Positions 15,102-19,688 of a DNA stretch of 19,688 nucleotides are shown here, one piece after another. The notes under the pieces are model-generated. The model was not told the DNA's origin and ran no database searches. It worked only from the letters and a program-made list of their open reading frames with translations. Origin of the DNA: an uncultured Bacilli bacterium (GTDB taxonomy: Bacteria; Bacillota_I; Bacilli_A; RF39; UBA660). The position numbers and the translations under genes are program-made. The stretch is taken from the NCBI GenBank assembly GCA_934098375.1, contig CAKOOC010000024.1:1-19688 (forward strand). Direction: 5' to 3'. Numbering within the stretch: position 1 is the stretch's first letter; each line of letters opens with the position of its first letter.

Positions 15102-16040
15102 CTATTTTTCACACATTATTATAAACTTTTCTTTATTTTTATAAGATAAATAACTAATTAAACCTGTAATAACAAATAATATAAAATTATATGATAAATA
15201 AATGTATTTATTTGTTACTCCAGCCCAATCATATATATTTAAAATATTAAAATTACCACTATTAATATTTAATAAATTATTAAACATTAAGCCGATTATT
15301 ATTTCACTAAGTGCCCATATCAAAAATATGCAAATTACACTTTCAATAAGAGATATTATAAATTTTTTATTATGATTTAATATAAATAAACCAATATTAA
15401 TATAAATTCCTGTATTTAAAGTTATTACTAACAAAAAGAAAAATAAACTTAATAAATTAGGCTTCAATAAGGATATGTTTGGTAAAAGGGAATTTAAATT
15501 TTCATCTACAACAGGATTTAAATTTCCTTTAGAAATTAAGAAACAAATTATTAATGTAATAACTATAAATAAGGGAATAATATAAATGTTTTTATATGCA
15601 TTTTTATAAATATGTTTAATATAATTGCTATATTTACTTCTTAAACAAAATTGTTTTACTATTTTACCATTATATTCTTTTGATAAAACATACATAAAAG
15701 GAATAAGTACCAGTAAAGGCATGAAAAAAGGTATAATAAATTTTTCAGAACTTAAAAATCCCTGATAGATAGAATAAATACTATTTGGTTTTTCTCCTTC
15801 TATGACTAAATCTTTACAATTTTCGTCCACAATAAATTTATCTTTATATTTTTCATAAATTTCTTTTTGAGTTTCTGAACCTACTTTAATATATTTTTCA
15901 CACTCATTATATTGCATATTTAAAAGATAATTATTTTCTTTGCCATTTTCTAAGATTCTATAATTATACCAGCAAAAAACGTAGTACAAAATTATAATTA
16001 AGTAAAAAAATATAATTGGTTTGGTTTTTATTTTTTTCAT
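15102..16040 (-). CDS. ABC-cluster membrane protein with extracytoplasmic loop, first gene
   Basis: A 312-residue membrane protein. A first hydrophobic segment (about 9-28) is followed by a hydrophilic stretch of about 75 residues with two Cys ('NECEKY', 'ENCKDL') that probably lies outside the cell and could form a disulfide, then five or more hydrophobic segments. This is the ABC-2 permease layout. The start is taken at the ATG at 16040, since AAAGGA stands seven bases upstream; an in-frame TTG two codons earlier is less likely. A TTTACA-N17-TATAAT promoter precedes it, making it the first gene of a four-gene unit ending at 13054. Substrate unknown; antimicrobial-peptide sensing or export is a guess from context. 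Confidence 0.78.
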   Translation of the reverse strand: MKKIKTKPIIFFYLIIILYYVFCWYNYRILENGKENNYLLNMQYNECEKYIKVGSETQKEIYEKYKDKFIVDENCKDLVIEGEKPNSIYSIYQGFLSSEKFIIPFFMPLLVLIPFMYVLSKEYNGKIVKQFCLRSKYSNYIKHIYKNAYKNIYIIPLFIVITLIICFLISKGNLNPVVDENLNSLLPNISLLKPNLLSLFFFLLVITLNTGIYINIGLFILNHNKKFIISLIESVICIFLIWALSEIIIGLMFNNLLNINSGNFNILNIYDWAGVTNKYIYLSYNFILFVITGLISYLSYKNKEKFIIMCEK

Positions 16041-16078
16041 AAACAATTCCTTTAAATTAGAATAAATACTACATATAA

Positions 16079-16107
16079 ATTATATATTATTTTTTTAGTT
16101 TTGTAAA
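16079..16107 (-). promoter_or_regulatory. promoter of the ABC cluster
   Basis: On the - strand TTTACA (+ strand 16102-16107), 17-base spacer, perfect TATAAT (16079-16084), about 39 bases before the first ABC-cluster start. It lies directly after the terminator of the coat gene. Confidence 0.65.
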
Positions 16108-16113
16108 TTCTAA

Positions 16114-16140
16114 CAAAAAAAGAACCATGTTTGGCCCTTT
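16114..16140 (-). terminator. terminator of the spore coat gene
   Basis: Eight-base arms at 16119-16126 and 16133-16140 (two G-U pairs in the - strand RNA), 6-base loop, then T-run on the - strand (complement of 16114-16120). A further AT-only hairpin at 16151-16172 lies between it and the stop. Confidence 0.7.
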
Positions 16141-16180
16141 ATAAATAAAGTAATTTTAATTAGTAAAAATTATTATTTAT

Positions 16181-16636
16181 TTAACATACACAATCTACAT
16201 AACAATCATTTAAGCATCTTACAATGCAGCAGCAATCTAAATTCATTGTGAAGAAACTATTAGTAGATATATATGGCACATTATTGCAACATGTTTGATC
16301 TGGATTTAAAGCAAGTACTCTAAATGTACAACAATTACCTTCTATTTTTTCAACTCTAAAGACATTTGAGCAGCCTTCACATGAACTATCTACTGATGGT
16401 GTTGAACATGTAGCACTTGAATCTTTGCTAGTTGGCATGCTTAGAGGAACGCCATTACCACAGCAAGTGTATAGCATAACTGGTCTTGTATTGCAAATTA
16501 AGCAATTATTTCCACCACCAAGCATTGGTCTATCACAAGAGTCTAAACAATTTTCAGGACAAGCATTTTGTTGCAATATGCAGATAACTTTTAAAGTTTC
16601 ACTGATACAATTACCTTCGTTTTGATTATTACACAT
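16181..16636 (-). CDS. CotY/CotZ/ExsY-like spore coat protein
   Basis: A 151-residue Cys-rich structural protein of the outer spore layers, where this family self-assembles into disulfide-linked sheets. It has 24 Cys (about one residue in six). The family pattern is clear: N-terminal 'ISETLKVICILQQ' (family 'Cvc-hydrophobic-x-Q'), 'CPENCLDSC' followed by 'PMLGG', a central 'VMLYTCCGNGVPL', 'FRVEKIEGNCCTFRVL', and C-terminal 'TMNLDCCCIVRCLNDCYVDC' (family 'vDLxCFCaIqCLxDvyV'). The start is set at 16636, with AAGGG about ten bases upstream; a GTG three codons earlier would overlap that site. A CATAnnnTA element at 16664-16672 points to late mother-cell expression. It stands alone with its own terminator. 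Confidence 0.88.
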   Translation of the reverse strand: MCNNQNEGNCISETLKVICILQQNACPENCLDSCDRPMLGGGNNCLICNTRPVMLYTCCGNGVPLSMPTSKDSSATCSTPSVDSSCEGCSNVFRVEKIEGNCCTFRVLALNPDQTCCNNVPYISTNSFFTMNLDCCCIVRCLNDCYVDCVC

Positions 16637-16663
16637 TTTATTCACCCTTTCATTTACTCAATA

Positions 16664-16691
16664 TATTTTATGTGGAATATAAAAAATAGTG
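16664..16691 (-). promoter_or_regulatory. sigma-K/sigma-E-like promoter of the coat gene
   Basis: On the - strand CATAAAATA (+ strand 16664-16672) matches the mother-cell -10 CATAnnnTA, and CAC (16689-16691) stands 16 bases further upstream like the sigma-K -35 'AC'. The gene product is a coat protein, which fits. The match is by eye. Confidence 0.6.
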
Positions 16692-16735
16692 TATTTTTTT
16701 TAAAAATTTGATAAAATGTTTGTGGGTGATAAATT

Positions 16736-17047
16736 ATGTGGTGGCAATATTTAATTATATTTTTTGTATTATTTTTAATTAGTTTGGTAATAGTTAAGTT
16801 AAATAAAAAGAACTTTACTTTTGAAATTAATAAGTTAGTTCAGTATTTAGGAGGAAAAGATAATATCTTAGATACGGAAGTTAATGTGTCAAGACTTAAA
16901 GTTACTTTGAAAGATATTACTTTAGTTGATAAAGAAGCCATTCAGAGATTGGGCGCTAAAGGAATTGTAGAAATTGATAATCAATTAAAAATAATATTTG
17001 GGCCTAATGCTAAGGCATTAAAAAAATACATAAGTGAAATGAAATAA
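16736..17047 (+). CDS. membrane-anchored PTS EIIB-like domain without phosphocysteine
   Basis: A 103-residue protein with one N-terminal membrane segment (about 5-21) followed by a glucose-type PTS EIIB fold: 'LVQYLGGKDNI' (34-44), 'RLKVTLKD' (53-60), 'RLGAKGIVE' (71-79) and 'IIFGPNAKALKKYI' (86-99) follow the family's 'LGGkeNI', 'TRLRf-lkD', 'lGa-gVv' and 'iG--a'. The Cys that normally carries the phosphate in 'CATRLR' is Asn50, and the protein has no Cys at all. It therefore cannot act as a phosphotransfer domain and may be a regulatory or binding module. GGGTG eight bases before the ATG is the ribosome site. It stands alone, divergent from the coat gene, and ends inside a 15-base-pair terminator shared with the next gene. 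Confidence 0.8.
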   Translation: MWWQYLIIFFVLFLISLVIVKLNKKNFTFEINKLVQYLGGKDNILDTEVNVSRLKVTLKDITLVDKEAIQRLGAKGIVEIDNQLKIIFGPNAKALKKYISEMK

Positions 17048-17061
17048 CTTATGTATTTTTT
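17021..17061. terminator. bidirectional terminator, 15-bp stem
   Basis: Perfect arms at 17021-17035 and 17047-17061 with an 11-base loop. T-runs on both strands (17056-17062; A-run 17020-17026). It carries the last codons of the EIIB-like gene, whose TAA (17045-17047) ends at the right arm, and touches the TAA (17061-17063) of the convergent SLT-domain gene. Confidence 0.9.
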
Positions 17062-18665
17062 TAGTTAAAAACAAATCCTTCATTATTAATGGTTAATGCA
17101 GATGCTACTGAGTAAACTTTAGCATAAATATTTCCATCATCACCGTTTATATTACATGATATTGGTGTATTTTGAGGAAGATATCTTAATACTAATAAGG
17201 CGTAATTGACAACCATAGTTGTACCGTTTTCACCTTTTACTTCTTCATTAAAGGCATCTATCCATCTATAATCTGGAGTATTTGTTAAGAATTCATCATA
17301 ATCCATGCCATACTCAGAAGAAATTTGCATTAATTTTTCTTTTGTAGCAGTTGGTCCCCAGTTATATGCAAATAAGGCAGCTACTATATTTCCTTTAAAC
17401 TCATTTAAGCAATTATGAAAGATAATATTACTTGCAAAAATATTTTCTTCTTCATTATAAATGGTTTCGTCAAATAAGAAGTTTTTCCATTTATTTTCAG
17501 AAAAATCATAGTAGTCTTCACTTACATAATAATTACCTTGAGAATCTTTTTTTAGCCAGATATCTGGGTTTATTTGACATATACCTACATCACCATATGG
17601 ATCTCTAATTGGTTCATGATAACCTTTTTCTTGAGTTGCTAGAGCCATCATAATAGCACTACTATTGCCAGTTATTTTGGCGTATTTTTCAAAAGTACTT
17701 CCATAATTTTTTTTGACAAAAGCAAGCTTGTCAGTCCACGAAGCATCTTGAAGACCTGGTATATTAACATATGATACTCCCCCATCTATAACTTTAGGAA
17801 TGTATGGAGTTGGAGTTACTTCCTCTACTTGAGGTGTAGATGGGGCTGGCGTTACTTCGGAAGCCTCCGGAACATTTTGATTGGTATTTGGATCGTAAGG
17901 AGCAGCAGTTGGCTCTACATATTCATAAGGATTATAAGATGTATTTCCGTTATAATAAGGTTCTAAGTCTGATGGTAAACTTGCGGGGTTATCTATAATA
18001 ACATTGGGAGTTACATTAGGGGTTGCTTCTACGTAGCCAATATTAGGTGTTTCTAATACGGGTGTAATTATAGGAATAGGCGTAATTAAATCTTCTTTGG
18101 AAATATTATTATTCGCGTTGATACTATTATAAATAGCCAAAGCAAATATCCCTATTCCAAGGACGACTGCCCCAATTTTAATAACATTTCCATTAATAGA
18201 TTTTTCACGATTTACAGAAATTTTAATATTATAATCACTTACTAACTGATGATTTTTCTTTTTTAATATAGCAGTTAATTCTTTAATCTTTTTAATGTTA
18301 CCATTATTTAAAGCTCTTTTTAAATCAGTAGTTATAATTTCAATCATTTCTTTTTCATCAGTATTTAAGGAAGCTTTTTTGCTGACTTCTGATACAGTTT
18401 TAGGAAGAATATTTAAAATGCGATAGGCAGCTAAATAGCTGTTAAATTGTTCTAAAACTTTTTTATTTACAGATATTTCTACTGTGTCAATTAAATATTT
18501 AATAGTAGTTTCATTTTCTTCTAAAAGTTCTTTATTTTCAGCATACTTAGCAATATTGCTCATAAAGCGATTTATTTTTTCTAAGTCAATAGTTGGAGAT
18601 TCTAGGTTTCCGCCTGATAAAACAATTTTATTTTCTTCATTTATATTTAAATAATATTTTGTCAT
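17061..18665 (-). CDS. membrane-anchored lytic transglycosylase-like protein
   Basis: A 534-residue protein with a cytosolic N-terminal region (1-158, helical and Lys/Glu-rich), one membrane segment (about 161-180), a Pro/Thr/Asn-rich linker (about 190-295) that could span the wall, and an extracellular lysozyme/SLT-like domain (about 308-450). The catalytic motifs are kept: Glu346 in 'ALATQEKGYHEP', 'GDVGICQIN' (358-366, family GxxGLMQI) and 'AYNWGP' (433-438, family AYNxGP). It would cleave peptidoglycan glycan strands from outside while its N-terminus senses or docks inside. The start is placed at 18665, because GAGGTG lies just upstream; an in-frame GTG two codons earlier overlaps that site. 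It follows the paralogue with a gap of 8 bases. The start of the transcript lies outside the window. Confidence 0.85.
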   Translation of the reverse strand: MTKYYLNINEENKIVLSGGNLESPTIDLEKINRFMSNIAKYAENKELLEENETTIKYLIDTVEISVNKKVLEQFNSYLAAYRILNILPKTVSEVSKKASLNTDEKEMIEIITTDLKRALNNGNIKKIKELTAILKKKNHQLVSDYNIKISVNREKSINGNVIKIGAVVLGIGIFALAIYNSINANNNISKEDLITPIPIITPVLETPNIGYVEATPNVTPNVIIDNPASLPSDLEPYYNGNTSYNPYEYVEPTAAPYDPNTNQNVPEASEVTPAPSTPQVEEVTPTPYIPKVIDGGVSYVNIPGLQDASWTDKLAFVKKNYGSTFEKYAKITGNSSAIMMALATQEKGYHEPIRDPYGDVGICQINPDIWLKKDSQGNYYVSEDYYDFSENKWKNFLFDETIYNEEENIFASNIIFHNCLNEFKGNIVAALFAYNWGPTATKEKLMQISSEYGMDYDEFLTNTPDYRWIDAFNEEVKGENGTTMVVNYALLVLRYLPQNTPISCNINGDDGNIYAKVYSVASALTINNEGFVFN

Positions 18666-18673
18666 AGACACCT

Positions 18674-19688
18674 CTAATATGTACTTTCTAATTCTTTTTC
18701 AAGGGGTTTTGTAACGGTATAAAAATCAGTACTTGAACTACCTAAATAATTAATTGATCTCATGCTTAATATTTGTTTAGCTGGTAAATAACTAGCAATT
18801 TTACCAAAGTAAGAATCATCATTTTGAAACGCTACACTGTACCATTCATAATTGTCTTTATTAGAAATGATATCAGCATAACTTAAAACAGTGTTTTTAG
18901 CATAAGCCATTATTTTTTCTTGTAATTTTGCAGGAGTATATTTTCCTAATTCACTGCTTTCTAAAGCGATAACTAAGTTATGGCTATTGTCTCGGTATGC
19001 CATTTGAATTAAAGCACAACCGATTTTTATATTCTGGTAGTTGTCTTTTAATTTTTCTTGATTTACAACAATTGTATCCCAAGTTTTTTGTTTATAATTA
19101 TAAACTCTAAATGAGCGTCCTTCTAAATTATAATAAGAAATGTTCATAGGGCCTATTTTGCCGCTAGAGTTAGCAATGCCATCTTTATTTTCAAGATTAG
19201 ATGCACAAATGGCTGTTAATAATGATTGATCGACCCCATAAGTTTCGGCAAGTTCAGGAATAATATTTTTATATTTTTCTTCGGCTATTAAGTAAGCATT
19301 TGCTTTTTCTTCAGTTGAAGTAACGGGTATATTTATATTATGGATAACTATATCATCAGCAGAAGATGAATAATTTTGATCATTAACCATAGCTATTTCA
19401 GTTCGAGGTCTGTTACTTTCTGCGGCATGATTAATTTTAGAAATTACTTCTTTATAGCCTAAAAAATATAGGGATGCTGCTAGAGAGACACATACTACAA
19501 CCGTACCTGCCACCGTGGCAATACGATTAACTTTGTCTATTTTGCGGTGTCTTAATTCGGCTTTTTTCTCTCTATTATATCTTTTTAGTTCGGCTTTTCT
19601 TTCTTCCTCTTCTTTTTTAGTAGCATCTTCTAGAGCTTTTTTTTGTCGTTCTTCTTCTCTTAATCTTAGATTTTCTTGAAGTTTTTCT
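18674..19688 (-). CDS. membrane-anchored SLT-like protein lacking the catalytic Glu, 5' end outside window
   Basis: The frame is open to the right edge, so the GTG at 19513 is only an internal Val codon; at least 337 residues are coded here. The part before 19513 is a highly charged Lys/Glu/Arg coiled-coil-like stretch, followed by basic 'RHRKIDKVNR', one membrane segment ('VAGTVVVCVSLAASLYFLGY'), a linker, and an SLT-like domain: 'IIPELAETYGVDQSLLTAICAS', 'SSGKIGPMNIS' and 'ALESSELGKY'. Aligned to the family 'AIxxQES...GLMQI...AYNxG', the catalytic Glu is Asn (codon at 19196-19198), GLMQI is GPMNI and AYNxG is ESSELG. It is therefore probably catalytically dead. It has the same topology as the next gene, which starts 8 bases after its stop and keeps the Glu; the two are co-transcribed. 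Confidence 0.78.
   Translation of the reverse strand, partial: EKLQENLRLREEERQKKALEDATKKEEEERKAELKRYNREKKAELRHRKIDKVNRIATVAGTVVVCVSLAASLYFLGYKEVISKINHAAESNRPRTEIAMVNDQNYSSSADDIVIHNINIPVTSTEEKANAYLIAEEKYKNIIPELAETYGVDQSLLTAICASNLENKDGIANSSGKIGPMNISYYNLEGRSFRVYNYKQKTWDTIVVNQEKLKDNYQNIKIGCALIQMAYRDNSHNLVIALESSELGKYTPAKLQEKIMAYAKNTVLSYADIISNKDNYEWYSVAFQNDDSYFGKIASYLPAKQILSMRSINYLGSSSTDFYTVTKPLEKELESTY

Noticed and set aside
16425..16625. Open frame of 66 codons opposite the coat gene
   Set aside because: Shadow of the Cys-rich coat gene without start signals.
19196..19513. GTG at 19513 as the start of the right-edge SLT-like gene
   Set aside because: The same frame continues without a stop to the window edge and encodes a charged coiled-coil-like segment; the GTG falls at the edge of the membrane segment and has no ribosome site.

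Overview
The window looks like chromosome from a low-GC, endospore-forming Bacillota. The base composition is very AT-rich. Shine-Dalgarno sites are strong (GGAG, AGGAGG), a three-gene GerA-type germinant receptor and a CotY/CotZ-like coat protein are present, and FtsA/FtsZ carry Firmicutes features. The number of divergent family members suggests an uncultured or gut-type lineage of Bacilli/Erysipelotrichia rather than Bacillus itself; this placement is inference. The standard code with TGA as stop fits (gerA ends in TGA, overlapping gerC). Genes are packed tightly. No gene-free stretch reaches 300 bases, and the longest gaps (about 130 bases) hold promoters and terminators. No tRNA, rRNA, CRISPR array or transposase was seen.

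Left part, + strand (1-4211): the end of a Ppx/GppA-type phosphatase, then a germination operon in the order A-C-B: gerA-like membrane protein, gerC-like lipoprotein, gerB-like permease. Adjacent genes overlap, and the operon ends at a hairpin shared with the next, convergent gene. Middle, - strand (4210-9828): two paralogous exported glycine-rich proteins, each with its own TTGACA promoter and a stop-overlapping terminator, then the ftsA-ftsZ operon read from a strong promoter at about 9853-9881. Then, + strand (9957-13019): an unrecognised helical protein and a murT-gatD pair (lipid II amidation) in which both proteins have changed at key sites; GatD has no visible catalytic Cys or His.

Right part: a very AT-rich four-gene ABC transporter cluster on the - strand (13054-16040), a Cys-rich spore coat gene with a sigma-K-like promoter (16181-16691), a small membrane-anchored PTS EIIB-like domain without its phosphocysteine (+ strand, 16736-17047), and two adjacent membrane-anchored lysozyme/SLT-like proteins on the - strand. 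One of these keeps the catalytic Glu. The other, which runs off the right edge, does not.

Most identifiable genes serve the cell envelope, division or the spore: septum placement (FtsA/FtsZ), peptidoglycan modification (MurT/GatD, SLT proteins), surface display (Gly-rich proteins) and spore coat and germination. Two patterns recur. Three enzyme families appear here with the catalytic residue lost (GatD, SLT, EIIB). Many genes also end inside their own terminator hairpin, so that the stop codon lies in the stem.
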